Shown: positions 17,956 to 26,962 of the stretch, one piece after another
Position numbering within the stretch: position 1 is the first letter of the stretch
Layout: every line of letters begins with the position of its first letter
Source: Desertivirga arenae
GTDB lineage: Bacteria > Bacteroidota > Bacteroidia > Sphingobacteriales > Sphingobacteriaceae
Direction: 5' to 3'
Assembly: GCF_017355785.1 (NCBI RefSeq)
Contig: NZ_JAFEWE010000006.1
Coordinates: forward strand, 1-64,000
DNA: 64,000 bases
Notes under the pieces: model-generated
Database searches by the model: none
Told to the model about the DNA's origin: nothing
What the model saw: only the letters and a program-made list of their open reading frames with translations
Translations under genes and position numbers: made by a program

Positions 17956-18092
17956 TTGGTCGATTGATGTTAGATAAGCAATTGTAGTGATAAGTACATT
18001 CTTTAGAAAACGAAAGATACCTTGCCCGGAAAAAAAGATACGACCTGCCTCTTTTCTGCGATTTTATCCCCAGTAAAAATTCTTAAAAGAAA

Positions 18093-18128
18093 AAACCCGT
18101 AGGAAAGCATAACTTATCCTACGGGTTT
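18093..18128 (-). terminator. Terminator of the exonuclease gene
   Basis: AAACCCGTAGGA (18093-18104) pairs with TCCTACGGGTTT (18117-18128). On the minus strand it is followed by TTTTTTCTTTT, so it ends the exonuclease transcript. Confidence 0.88.
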
Positions 18129-18150
18129 ACAATAACTTTATGAGCAAAGG

Positions 18151-19146
18151 TTATTTCCCGAACTTCTGCTTTAGCAAATCGAGCATATCGTTCGTAATAG
18201 GCTCAGACTTTTCAGGCTTTTTATAGTTCGGATTATACTCCTTCTTTTGAAAATTCGGCTTCTGCCCCTGGTATTGATTCCTGTTTTGTCGTACTTCCTC
18301 AACCGTAACCGTACGGGTAGTTTCCTGTTTTACCAAAACCTTCTTGTTATTCCAGCGTACCCAGATCTTCTCCAAACATCTTTTTGTGTATAAAGGAAAA
18401 TCTCCCTGTTGCATCCAGGAATAGTAACTGGGTTCTAAAGTAAATACTTCCTCTACACATTTTCCTTTGTGTTTACCAAAGTTGAATACTTCTATCCCGT
18501 GTTCATTAAAAACCATCCTTCCGGCAAAATCAACGGGGCGGCTCAAATTTGTAAATACGTGAAGGGCATCTACATCATTTTGCACAGGCTTGGATTTATT
18601 GCCTTTTTTATCTTCCCATTCCGTGTCCTGATATTTTTCTAACTGAGCTAATAATACTTCGTAAGTAGCACGGATATCAGCCTCGGCAGAATGCGCATTC
18701 TCTATCTGCTTCCCGCAGTAGAATTTGTACGCAGCCTTTAAAGTCCGCTGCTCCATCTGGTGAAAAATATTCTGTACATCGACAAACTTGCGATCATCAA
18801 GCTCAAATGCTACTCCTGCCCTCAAGAATTCTTCCATCAGCATAGGAATATCAAACTTATTTGAATTATAGCCCGCAAGGTCACAGTCTATAAGGAAGTC
18901 GGCGAACTCTTGACCGATTTGTTTGAAAGTAGGCTCATCTTTAATATCTTCATCGTATATACCATGAATTAAAGATGTTTCTAAAGGAATAGGCATCTCC
19001 GGATTAATCCTCGATACCTTCATTTCCTGAGATCCGTCAGGAAGGACTTTCAGGACTGCAATCTCCACAATGCGATCCACACCAAGATTAGTACCTGTAG
19101 CCTCAAGATCAAAAAAGGCAAGAGGTCGTTTTAAATTGAGCTTCAT
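18151..19146 (-). CDS. DEDDh 3'-5' exonuclease (DnaQ/RNase T fold)
   Basis: 331 residues. The exonuclease fold covers 1-175: Exo I is FFDLEATGTN (Asp and Glu metal ligands), Exo II includes GYNSNKFDIPML, and Exo III is HSAEADIRAT, giving the H-x-A-x-x-D ending of DEDDh enzymes. Residues 175-250 carry an additional small domain (GKHKGKCVEEVF, SYYSWMQQGDFP) seen in Bacteroidota DNA polymerase III epsilon-like exonucleases, and the tail is Gln/Lys-rich. It probably works in DNA repair or nucleic-acid turnover, because no polymerase is adjacent. It is monocistronic and divergent from the DUF3857 genes. Confidence 0.88.
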   Translation of the reverse strand: MKLNLKRPLAFFDLEATGTNLGVDRIVEIAVLKVLPDGSQEMKVSRINPEMPIPLETSLIHGIYDEDIKDEPTFKQIGQEFADFLIDCDLAGYNSNKFDIPMLMEEFLRAGVAFELDDRKFVDVQNIFHQMEQRTLKAAYKFYCGKQIENAHSAEADIRATYEVLLAQLEKYQDTEWEDKKGNKSKPVQNDVDALHVFTNLSRPVDFAGRMVFNEHGIEVFNFGKHKGKCVEEVFTLEPSYYSWMQQGDFPLYTKRCLEKIWVRWNNKKVLVKQETTRTVTVEEVRQNRNQYQGQKPNFQKKEYNPNYKKPEKSEPITNDMLDLLKQKFGK

Positions 19147-19249
19147 GTATTTTCAAAGGTCGGAAAATCCTTTTAGAAAAGAATTAAAATTTTTATAAGC
19201 TTTATTAAAATTTTATTATTGTATTGAGTTTAGGCAAAAACCTTATTAC

Positions 19250-21223
19250 ATGAAAAAGACATTGATTTTGGGCCTATTAGCCCTATCTTGCTTTCACCTT
19301 AAAGCACAAGAAGATTTCCAGTTTGGTAAACCTACATCAACAGAGTTCGAGTTAAAAAAGTATGGTCAGGATACCAGCGCGAATGCTGTGGTCCTAAGAG
19401 AATTTGGTACGGCTTATATCAGCAGTAGCAACTCCAATCTTATTTTTAATTATCATGTTCGCCTGAAGATCTTCAATAGCAAGGCTTTCGACAAAGGACA
19501 AATAGCGGTAATGATACGAAATCAGGGCGGCGACGCCTTTGAGACGATGAGAGACATAAAAGGCGTAACGTTCTATCCAGATGAAAACGGGTTGATGCGC
19601 CAGAGCGATCTTGATCCTAAGCAGATATTTAAGCAGACAAAAGCTACTAAATTCAGCGACCAGGTAAAATTTGCCCTGCCAAATATCCGCCCAGGAAGTA
19701 TCATTGAGTACTCTTACCAAATTGAATCTCCCTTTATACACAACTTTCGTACCTGGGAGTTTCAGGAGGATATCCCTAAGATCTATTCAGAGTTCTCTCC
19801 AAGAATTCCCGGCAACTACAATTATAATGTGTCGCTTCGCGGACCATTCAAGCTAAGCAAAAATAAGGGGGAGGTTGAAAAAGAATGTTATTCTCCGGGG
19901 GGAGGATTCAAGGTAGATTGCTCTAAAATGATCTATGCCATGGAAAATATTCCCGCATTTAAGGAGGAAGCCTACATGACAGCCGCAAGCAATTTTAAGG
20001 CAGCAATGTATTACGAGCTCTCAGATTACACCGATTTCCATGGTGTTAAAACAAATTACACTAAGGAGTGGAAGGATATTGATCACGAGCTTAAAACGCA
20101 CGAATGGTTTGGCCTGCAACTGAAAAAGAAAGATTTCTTCAAGGACCGACTTCCAGCTACGACGCTTACAGCATCAGATCCCCTTGAAAAAGCTAAGGGT
20201 ATATATCATTTTATGCAAACCTGGTTTCGCTGGAATGGTATCAGAGGAAAATACACAGACGAGGGCCTGAAGAAAGCATTTGAGGGACATGCAGGAAACG
20301 TGGGAGACATTAATCTTTCTTTGGTTGCTGCTATGAATTCTGCAGGCCTGGATGCTGAAGCTGTAATGCTGTCTACCCGGGATAATGGTCTGATAAATAA
20401 TTTATTTCCTGTAGTGAGCGATTTTGACTACGTAGTTTGCAAGGTGAATATTGGGGATACTTATTACTTACTTGACGCCACCGATCAGCTTCTGCCCTTT
20501 GGCTTATTGCCTTTACGGTGCATTAACGACAGAGGAAGGGTAATGTCATTAAATAAAGCGTCATACTGGATCGATTTAAAAGCATCTCAAAAACAAAGTA
20601 AAACCGTAAGCCTGAAACTAGATATTAATGAGAATGGCAAGGCTGCAGGGACTTTTTCTGTCTATTCTGCTGGTTATGAGGCCTACGATAAGCGTAGGAT
20701 GATCAAAAAATATAACTCTATTGATGACTACGTGGAGAACCTTGACGAAAGCCTTCAGAAGATTAAGATATTGAAACACGATATTCAGAACCTTGACACG
20801 GTTGATCAGTCCTTATCGGAGAAATATGAAATTGAGATAGACATTGCTGACAAAGTTTCTAAAGATCGCTTAATTCTAAATCCTTATTTTCTGGAGAGGC
20901 TCTCCGAAAACCCTCTTAAGCTGGAAGAACGAAACTACCCTATTGATCTTGGAGCCGCTTCTGAGACCAGGATCATCGTCGAAATTAACTATCCAGCAAA
21001 TTTCGAAATCACAAATAAACCTTCAAATATTGGTTTAGCCTTGCCAAATAGTGGCGGTAAATTTATTTCAAATACGGCTGTAGAAGCTAATACTCTAACC
21101 TTTATGAACCACAAGTTGTTAACTAAAGCGATTTATAGTCCCGAGGAATATCCTTACCTGAAGGAGTTGTATAATAAGATTATTCAATCACAACAAGTGG
21201 ACCTGATATTCAAGAAGAAATAA
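19250..21223 (+). CDS. DUF3857 / transglutaminase-like protein, catalytic residues lost
   Basis: 657 residues with a signal peptide (MKKTLILGLLALSCFHLKAQ). An N-terminal DUF3857 beta domain (about 45-230) is followed by a transglutaminase-like core and a C-terminal DUF3858-type beta domain. In active members the core has GDC; here the aligned site reads GDI at 352-354, so the nucleophilic Cys is Ile. The usual His region reads DFDYVV with no His. The Asp-containing strand YYLLDATD is kept. The fold should therefore be a non-catalytic, periplasmic binding module. Its stop overlaps the ATG of the next gene by one base, so the two are translationally coupled. Confidence 0.85.
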   Translation: MKKTLILGLLALSCFHLKAQEDFQFGKPTSTEFELKKYGQDTSANAVVLREFGTAYISSSNSNLIFNYHVRLKIFNSKAFDKGQIAVMIRNQGGDAFETMRDIKGVTFYPDENGLMRQSDLDPKQIFKQTKATKFSDQVKFALPNIRPGSIIEYSYQIESPFIHNFRTWEFQEDIPKIYSEFSPRIPGNYNYNVSLRGPFKLSKNKGEVEKECYSPGGGFKVDCSKMIYAMENIPAFKEEAYMTAASNFKAAMYYELSDYTDFHGVKTNYTKEWKDIDHELKTHEWFGLQLKKKDFFKDRLPATTLTASDPLEKAKGIYHFMQTWFRWNGIRGKYTDEGLKKAFEGHAGNVGDINLSLVAAMNSAGLDAEAVMLSTRDNGLINNLFPVVSDFDYVVCKVNIGDTYYLLDATDQLLPFGLLPLRCINDRGRVMSLNKASYWIDLKASQKQSKTVSLKLDINENGKAAGTFSVYSAGYEAYDKRRMIKKYNSIDDYVENLDESLQKIKILKHDIQNLDTVDQSLSEKYEIEIDIADKVSKDRLILNPYFLERLSENPLKLEERNYPIDLGAASETRIIVEINYPANFEITNKPSNIGLALPNSGGKFISNTAVEANTLTFMNHKLLTKAIYSPEEYPYLKELYNKIIQSQQVDLIFKKK

Positions 21224-23124
21224 TGAATATAAAAATAATATTTCTGAGCCTTATACTTCTTGGATCAAAGGCTTTTGCACAAACGAATTATGCTGTTAGC
21301 TCTATACCGAAAAATCTACTGATTAAAGCTGGTGCAGTGGTAAGAGCGTACGACGAAGAAATCAGGGTGAATGATTTGACCGATGTAGTATACCACACGA
21401 AATTTGCGGTTACTATACTGAATGAGTCGGGCCGTAGCGAGGGAAGGATGAGATTTTATTATGACAAGATAAGTCAGATAAAGTCCATTAAGGGTTCGAT
21501 ATACAACGAGTTTGGATTACCGGTTGGAAAGTTTGGAGAGAAGAACTTTCAGGATCAGAGCATCTCAGATTATTCGCTTTACCTTGATGATAGAGTGAAA
21601 CATTACAACCCCGCAGTTACCACCTACCCCTACACCATTGAATATGAGGTGGAGATCAAGACTAAACAAAGCCTTTTCTTCCCTAGCTGGGTACCTGTTA
21701 ATTCAACAGCTGTATCCCTGGAAAAAAGCAGTCTGAAATTCATTTGCCCCATCGATTTCAAACTGCGTTTTAAAGAGTATTGCTTTTCAGGAAAGCATAG
21801 CGAGACCACTGAAGGCAACACTAAAATGCTAAGCTGGGAGATAAATAATATAGCTGCATTAAGGGACGAACCTTACAGCCCGGACTACGATAAATTCCTC
21901 CCAATGGTTAAGCTAGCTCCAGAGAATTTTGCCTATAAAGGAATCAAGGGAAGCTTTAGTAATTGGGCTGAGTATGGAAGATGGATGAGCGAAACCTTAC
22001 TTAAAGGAAGAGATGTATTAACAGAGCAAACCCGGCAGGAAATTCTGGAATTGATTAAAAATGCTGTAACGCCCAAAGAAAAAGCAAAACTGGTCTATCA
22101 ATACATGCAGAAGAAAACCCGCTATATCAGCGTTCAAATAGGAATTGGAGGATATCAGCCCTTTCCAGCTGCAGAGGTAGACCGGTTAGGCTATGGTGAT
22201 TGCAAAGGCCTTGTAAATTATACCAAGGCTCTGTTGAATGTAGCAGGGATAGAATCCTATTACTGCGTTGTTTATGCGGGCTCGTTCAGACGAAACATCG
22301 AAGATTCATTTACCAGTTTAAATCAGGGAAACCACGTTATCCTGTGTTTGCCATTTAAAAGCGACACAACCTGGTTGGAGTGTACAAGTCAGCATTCTCC
22401 ATTTGGTTTTCTTGGTGATTTTACTGATGACCGGGTGGTACTTGCCTGCACTCCGGAAGGTGGGAAACTAATGCGGACACCTAAGATGGAAACAAAAGAA
22501 AATGCTCAGATAAGAACGGCTGAACTTACTATTTCTGCTCAGGGAGCGGTAACGGGAAAATTAACCACCCAATTCTCAGGGGCCCAGTACGACAATCATG
22601 ACGAGTTATTGAATGAACCCTACGAAGAACAGGTAAAAAAAATCGGAGATCTGTATCCCAAGTTAACCTTTCAGACCACACAACTCCAATATAAAAAGCT
22701 AGAAGACCCTAAACCATCGACCATTGAAAATCTTTCCTTTATATCTAATGATTATTGTTCTTTAGTAGATGGCAAGCTCCTTTTGCCTATTAATAAGTTG
22801 AATGTTTTTGACCGCGTACCAAAGGAGGTGCGGAACCGCCTAAATGCGGTGTATATTAACCGAAGCTGGTACGATGAAGATCTTATTACTTTTAATTTGC
22901 CAGAAAACTACAATACAACTTTTCCTGCCGAAAAAAGAATAGTAGACAAGGCTTTTGGCAAATACACCTGCGACATATCGTACTCTGGAAATAAAATAAT
23001 TTATAAGCGCACCTTGCAATTAAATGATGGGACCTATCCCGCAGAACAATATGCAGACCTTGTAAATTTTTTCCAGGAGATCCACGAGTTGGATACCGGA
23101 ATTATCACCTTGGTAAGAAGGTAA
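21223..23124 (+). CDS. DUF3857 / transglutaminase-like protein, catalytic residues intact
   Basis: 633 residues, signal peptide ending at KAFAQ. The architecture is the same as the upstream protein: DUF3857, transglutaminase core, DUF3858-like end. Here the core is intact, with C327 in YGDCKG, H371 in NHVI and E386 in WLECTSQ, the acid position usual for this family. Such exported transglutaminase-like proteins may act as proteases or amide-forming enzymes in the periplasm, with substrate unknown. The gene starts on the last base of the preceding stop codon. An active/inactive pair made in equal amounts suggests a hetero-complex (inference). Confidence 0.87.
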   Translation: MNIKIIFLSLILLGSKAFAQTNYAVSSIPKNLLIKAGAVVRAYDEEIRVNDLTDVVYHTKFAVTILNESGRSEGRMRFYYDKISQIKSIKGSIYNEFGLPVGKFGEKNFQDQSISDYSLYLDDRVKHYNPAVTTYPYTIEYEVEIKTKQSLFFPSWVPVNSTAVSLEKSSLKFICPIDFKLRFKEYCFSGKHSETTEGNTKMLSWEINNIAALRDEPYSPDYDKFLPMVKLAPENFAYKGIKGSFSNWAEYGRWMSETLLKGRDVLTEQTRQEILELIKNAVTPKEKAKLVYQYMQKKTRYISVQIGIGGYQPFPAAEVDRLGYGDCKGLVNYTKALLNVAGIESYYCVVYAGSFRRNIEDSFTSLNQGNHVILCLPFKSDTTWLECTSQHSPFGFLGDFTDDRVVLACTPEGGKLMRTPKMETKENAQIRTAELTISAQGAVTGKLTTQFSGAQYDNHDELLNEPYEEQVKKIGDLYPKLTFQTTQLQYKKLEDPKPSTIENLSFISNDYCSLVDGKLLLPINKLNVFDRVPKEVRNRLNAVYINRSWYDEDLITFNLPENYNTTFPAEKRIVDKAFGKYTCDISYSGNKIIYKRTLQLNDGTYPAEQYADLVNFFQEIHELDTGIITLVRR

Positions 23125-23126
23125 TG

Positions 23127-23165
23127 AACATTCGGACGCGGAGGTTTATTCCACGTCCGAATGTT
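23127..23165. terminator. Terminator hairpin between convergent genes
   Basis: AACATTCGGACG (23127-23138) pairs perfectly with CGTCCGAATGTT (23154-23165), 12 bp. It begins two bases after the stop of the plus-strand gene and overlaps the last codons of the convergent receiver gene. Confidence 0.75.
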
Positions 23166-23532
23166 TCTTAGTATAAGCCCTAAATGCCTTACTAACAGTT
23201 TCCTCCAACTGAGATATGTTAAAAGGCTTTTGAAGGATAAAATCTGCCCCGGCCTCTTTTGCCAGCTCGTCGATATCACTATTTGCTGTAAAATAGATAA
23301 CAGGGATCTGCTTATAATCAGGGTCATTTTTTATCTGTTGTGTGGCTACAATGCCTCCCTCATCCGGAATTTTATTATCCATAAAAATAACGGAAGGGTT
23401 TATTGATGCAACCTTCTCTATTATATTATTGCAATCAGGTAGAGTATAAACCTCCCAATCTGCATCAGTTAGTACCAATGCAACTATTTCTGAGATAGTT
23501 ATATCGTCGTCGCATACCAAAACGCGTTTCAT
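23146..23532 (-). CDS. Single-domain response regulator (receiver)
   Basis: A 128-residue CheY-like protein. The acidic pair CDDD at 8-10, the phospho-acceptor D52 in FMDNKIPDE, the Thr/Ser of YFTANS and the Lys of LQKPF are all present, so it should be phosphorylatable. There is no output domain. No kinase gene is adjacent, so its partner is unknown. The last codons lie inside the shared terminator hairpin. It stands alone, separated by 270 bases from the divergent polyprenyl synthase gene. Confidence 0.9.
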   Translation of the reverse strand: MKRVLVCDDDITISEIVALVLTDADWEVYTLPDCNNIIEKVASINPSVIFMDNKIPDEGGIVATQQIKNDPDYKQIPVIYFTANSDIDELAKEAGADFILQKPFNISQLEETVSKAFRAYTKKHSDVE

Positions 23533-23802
23533 GTTCTTTGTTCGTGTAAAATTTAAACGTATTAATACTCAAGTGGTTTTTAACTACATCTGAAATAACC
23601 CTTTGATTTTTCAACATCAAACCCGTTATAAACACACCCCACCTACTATCATCTGAATATTATCAAATATTAAGCCCAATTTTCCCAGAAATATCTTTTT
23701 CGATTTTAGGCTTTTCAATTAAACAAAACATTAAGCGAATATTGTTATAAATTCGCGGCACACATAAAAAGTAAGCAGGGCCATTACAGCGTAACAAAAA
23801 CT

Positions 23803-24777
23803 ATGTATTCAATTTCTCAACTTCAAGATCTGATTAACAAACAAATTGCTGAAAAAGAATATCCAGTGTCTCCTTCAGAACTTTATGAACCCATAAGGTA
23901 CATAATGTCATTAGGAGGGAAACGGCTAAGACCGGCACTATTACTCATGGCCTGCAACCTGTTTGACGGCAGTGTGTTAAAAGCGCTTGACCCTGCAGTT
24001 GCAATTGAAGCATTTCACAACTTCACCTTAATGCACGATGACATTATGGATAAAGCCCCGTTAAGGCGAGGAAAACCTACCGTCCATGCCAAGTGGAATG
24101 ATAGCATCGCAATTCTTTCTGGTGATGTTATGCTTGTTAAAGCATATGAGCTTTTAATGAGCGTGGACGATCGTATTTTACGGGAAGTGTTGAGAATTTT
24201 TAATCAAACCGCAACGGGAGTATGTGAAGGGCAGCAGATAGACATGAATTTCGAAGGATTAGACGGCGTAACTATTGCCGAATACCTTGAAATGATCCGT
24301 CTAAAAACCGCCGTATTACTAGCCGGAAGCTTAAAAATAGGTGCCCTGATTGGAAATGCGGCTAAGGAACAGGCTGAACTTTTGTATGATTTCGGAGAAA
24401 ATTTGGGACTAGCCTTTCAACTTCAGGACGACATACTGGATGTTTATGGAGATCCTCATAAGTTCGGTAAACAAGTGGGTGGCGATATTATTTCTAATAA
24501 GAAGACTTTCCTTCTGATCAAGGCTCTCGAATTAGCAGAAAACTTGGAAGAAGAGCAGTTGAATTATTGGTTGAACGCTGAAGAATTTGACGCACAAACC
24601 AAGGTAAGAGCTGTAACCGATATCTATAATCAGTTGGGCGTGCGCCAACTTGCCGAGGAACAAATGAATGATTTTGCTGAAAAAGCACTTTCGGCTTTAG
24701 CTAAAGTAAATGCAAGCAGCGAGAAGAAAGATCTGCTTAAAACATTTGCGGAAGAATTACTGGTTAGAGAAAATTAG
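23803..24777 (+). CDS. Polyprenyl diphosphate synthase
   Basis: A 324-residue trans-prenyltransferase that condenses isopentenyl diphosphate with allylic diphosphates. The first Asp-rich motif is DDIMD (in HDDIMDKAPLRRGKPTVH) and the second is DDILD (in QLQDDILDVYGD). GGKRLRPAL near the N-terminus binds isopentenyl diphosphate. Chain length cannot be read reliably: the residues just before the first motif (FTLMH) are bulky-aromatic to small, as in medium or long-chain enzymes. It may supply quinone side chains or carotenoid precursors. It is monocistronic, with a 6-base gap to the convergent DUF2721 gene. Confidence 0.92.
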   Translation: MYSISQLQDLINKQIAEKEYPVSPSELYEPIRYIMSLGGKRLRPALLLMACNLFDGSVLKALDPAVAIEAFHNFTLMHDDIMDKAPLRRGKPTVHAKWNDSIAILSGDVMLVKAYELLMSVDDRILREVLRIFNQTATGVCEGQQIDMNFEGLDGVTIAEYLEMIRLKTAVLLAGSLKIGALIGNAAKEQAELLYDFGENLGLAFQLQDDILDVYGDPHKFGKQVGGDIISNKKTFLLIKALELAENLEEEQLNYWLNAEEFDAQTKVRAVTDIYNQLGVRQLAEEQMNDFAEKALSALAKVNASSEKKDLLKTFAEELLVREN

Positions 24778-24783
24778 AACGCC

Positions 24784-25182
24784 TTATTTTTTATCTTCCT
24801 CTAATTCCTGTAACGCTATTTGAAGAGCGGTAGCAGAAATCTGAATTTCGCGAAAGCAACAGGCAAGCGCCATTAGAAGCAAGATCAGGCTTATGCTAAA
24901 GCTGATCTTGGCAGCCAGAAGCCAGTTAGCAAACAAGCACAACATGCAGGTGGAACAAAACAGCAGGCAGCATACGCCAGCAGCCTGCATGCTTCTGATT
25001 AGAAATATACGCTTTTTTAAGTTTTCCATTTCCTTTAGTAACCCAGGCTGCTGCTGCTGCTGAAACTTATTTTTCAATGCTCTGACCAGGCTTCCTAAGT
25101 GGATTAGCTTAGCGGTGTAAGCCAAAAGAATTAGAGAGGTTGCAGGAAATAGAATTGCAGGAGTGGTGACTGAAAAGTCCAT
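24784..25182 (-). CDS. DUF2721 membrane protein (second of tandem pair)
   Basis: 132 residues. It starts MDFSVTTPAILFPATSLILLAYTAK, the DUF2721 signature, with an N-terminal helix and two further hydrophobic segments (about 70-85 and 90-110) ending in REIQISATALQIAL. It is a close paralogue of the gene one base upstream (25184-25603) with the same layout. Unlike its twin it has a Gln run (NKFQQQQQPG) in the loop and several extra Cys residues in the membrane segments. The function of the family is unknown. The pair must be co-transcribed. Confidence 0.8.
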   Translation of the reverse strand: MDFSVTTPAILFPATSLILLAYTAKLIHLGSLVRALKNKFQQQQQPGLLKEMENLKKRIFLIRSMQAAGVCCLLFCSTCMLCLFANWLLAAKISFSISLILLLMALACCFREIQISATALQIALQELEEDKK

Positions 25183-25183
25183 T

Positions 25184-25603
25184 CTAGTTTTGCTTTAATT
25201 TCGACTCCTTCATCAGTTCTTCCAAATCACTTAACTCAATCTCCAACGCCTTCACTGATATTTGAATCTCCCTAAGAGAGATAAAAAGTGAGATCATTAA
25301 AAGAAGTAAACTGGCGCCAAAGCTATACTTCGCTATTAGTTGTTCCCCATTATATAGCAGCCACATGGTTAATACACACATAAAAAAGCTAAGAATAGCG
25401 CAGGCCTGCATGTTCCGTATTTGAAGGATCCTGGTACGCAGATTTGAAATTTGACCCAGAAGGTTTGGATTTAGACTTTCCTGGTACTGAGTCTTCAAAT
25501 TCCTGACCAATCCTGCGAGGGCAAGAAATCTATTGGTGTAGGCAAGTAGCAGAAGAGAAATAGCAGGAAAAAGAAGAGCCGGCGTAGTAAGAGTAATTTC
25601 CAT
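25184..25603 (-). CDS. DUF2721 membrane protein (first of tandem pair)
   Basis: 139 residues. LTTPALLFPAISLLLLAYTNRF is the family start, then a polar loop (LKTQYQESLNPNLLGQ), two membrane segments and REIQISVKALEIELSDLEEL. The stop lies one base before the next gene's start, so the tandem copies form one operon, probably from a local duplication. The family is uncharacterised: small three-helix membrane proteins with the C-terminal coiled segment in the cytoplasm. The duplicates may assemble together, which is inference. Confidence 0.8.
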   Translation of the reverse strand: MEITLTTPALLFPAISLLLLAYTNRFLALAGLVRNLKTQYQESLNPNLLGQISNLRTRILQIRNMQACAILSFFMCVLTMWLLYNGEQLIAKYSFGASLLLLMISLFISLREIQISVKALEIELSDLEELMKESKLKQN

Positions 25604-25755
25604 TTTATTGCAGAAAAAAAGCGCTTAAATGTACATCTTCTCACGCATTTAATAACCGAAGTAAACTTAGGAGCTTCAACATTTATTACGCTTTAATGAT
25701 CTAAACATTCAGTTCTGCTAAACAATATTCTTTATTTTAGTAACGATTAAAAAAT

Positions 25756-26895
25756 ATGTCCGAGTCATCCATTCATTCAGCCAAGATAGTAGCATCAGCA
25801 GTTGCTTCACATTTCGAAAATCACTTCGCTGCAATTGCAGGTAAAGAGAGTGATGCATTTTTGCAGCAGCCTGATATCAAAACTATCGAAGCTATTATCA
25901 ATGCAGGCTTTTGGTCTAGCCTTCGGAGGGAAGAAGGACGCTCTCCCAAAATATCTCTTGCATTCTTACCTCCGGGTGAGTGTGAAAATCCATTATTGTT
26001 TGGGAGAAAGCTGCCGTTGAGTCCAAAAATCCTTACGAAGATTGCTCCGGGTGTAGAAAGAAGCGGGATCCACCTGGGTGTATGGAGAGATTCTGAGGAG
26101 CTATATCTTTGGGGCACAACTAAGTCGGTACCGCCGTTTTGCTTCATCTTAGAGGTGGTAGAACCGGGCCTGTTAGTAGTGAAACACAGGCGGACACAAG
26201 GCTTCGGTAAATTTGTTAACGTAGCAATCCTGGATGGAGATCAGGTGAAGATCGTACTGGATGAAACATCAACCATACCCGATTGCCCCGACTTGCTCAC
26301 CAATATGATGGGTCTAAATTCTACATCATCCTGGAATACATCCATTAATGTTCTGGTGCAAATGGCTGCTTCGATGAGAGCTCATGGACGCGGTGGTGCA
26401 TTGCTTGTTGTACCTAAAGATACAGACGAATGGAAAAGATCAATTGTTCAACCCATTACTTATCCTGTAGCTCCCTCCTTTAACGGACTCGCCCAGTTAC
26501 TTCAGCAAAGCAAACAAGAAAAGCAGGATGTATCCTGGCAAACTGCATTAAACAGGGAAGTTGATTATATTACCGGTCTATCTGCAGTAGATGGTGCCAC
26601 TATTATTACCCAGGACTGTGAGTTGCTTGCCTTTGGAGCTAAAATTCACCGGGCATCAGGAAGTGAACAAGTGGAGAAAATTATCCTTACAGAACCCGTA
26701 GTTGGCAATAAGGCATTGGTGGTGCATCCTTCTCTAACAGGGGGAACAAGGCATCTTTCTGCAGCCCAATTTGTACACGACCAAAAAGGTTCGCTGGCTC
26801 TCGTTGCTTCCCAGGATGGACGCTTTACCATCTTTGCATGGTCACCATGTGAGGGAATGGTTCATGCCCATCGCGTGGATTCCTTACTTCTTTAG
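25756..26895 (+). CDS. Diadenylate-cyclase-like protein with DACNV-type sensor domain
   Basis: 379 residues, no signal or membrane segment. The C-terminal part (about 200-379) looks like a DisA_N/DAC domain: the GALLVVP strand (214-220), the DGA motif at 279-281 (LSAVDGATIITQD), then GG-T331-R332-H333 followed by LSAA. In DisA and CdaA this site is GTRHR, so the second Arg of RHR is Leu here. The N-terminal 190 residues fit what I remember as the DACNV putative sensor domain. If active it would make c-di-AMP from two ATP in the cytoplasm, and the altered motif leaves this open. The PRC-barrel gene 68 bases downstream may share the transcript. Confidence 0.7.
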   Translation: MSESSIHSAKIVASAVASHFENHFAAIAGKESDAFLQQPDIKTIEAIINAGFWSSLRREEGRSPKISLAFLPPGECENPLLFGRKLPLSPKILTKIAPGVERSGIHLGVWRDSEELYLWGTTKSVPPFCFILEVVEPGLLVVKHRRTQGFGKFVNVAILDGDQVKIVLDETSTIPDCPDLLTNMMGLNSTSSWNTSINVLVQMAASMRAHGRGGALLVVPKDTDEWKRSIVQPITYPVAPSFNGLAQLLQQSKQEKQDVSWQTALNREVDYITGLSAVDGATIITQDCELLAFGAKIHRASGSEQVEKIILTEPVVGNKALVVHPSLTGGTRHLSAAQFVHDQKGSLALVASQDGRFTIFAWSPCEGMVHAHRVDSLLL

Positions 26896-26962
26896 GTTCT
26901 GAAAGAAGTTTCAACAATTAGCATTATGACTTGTTAGAGCTTCAGGACTTATAACTTAAAAC

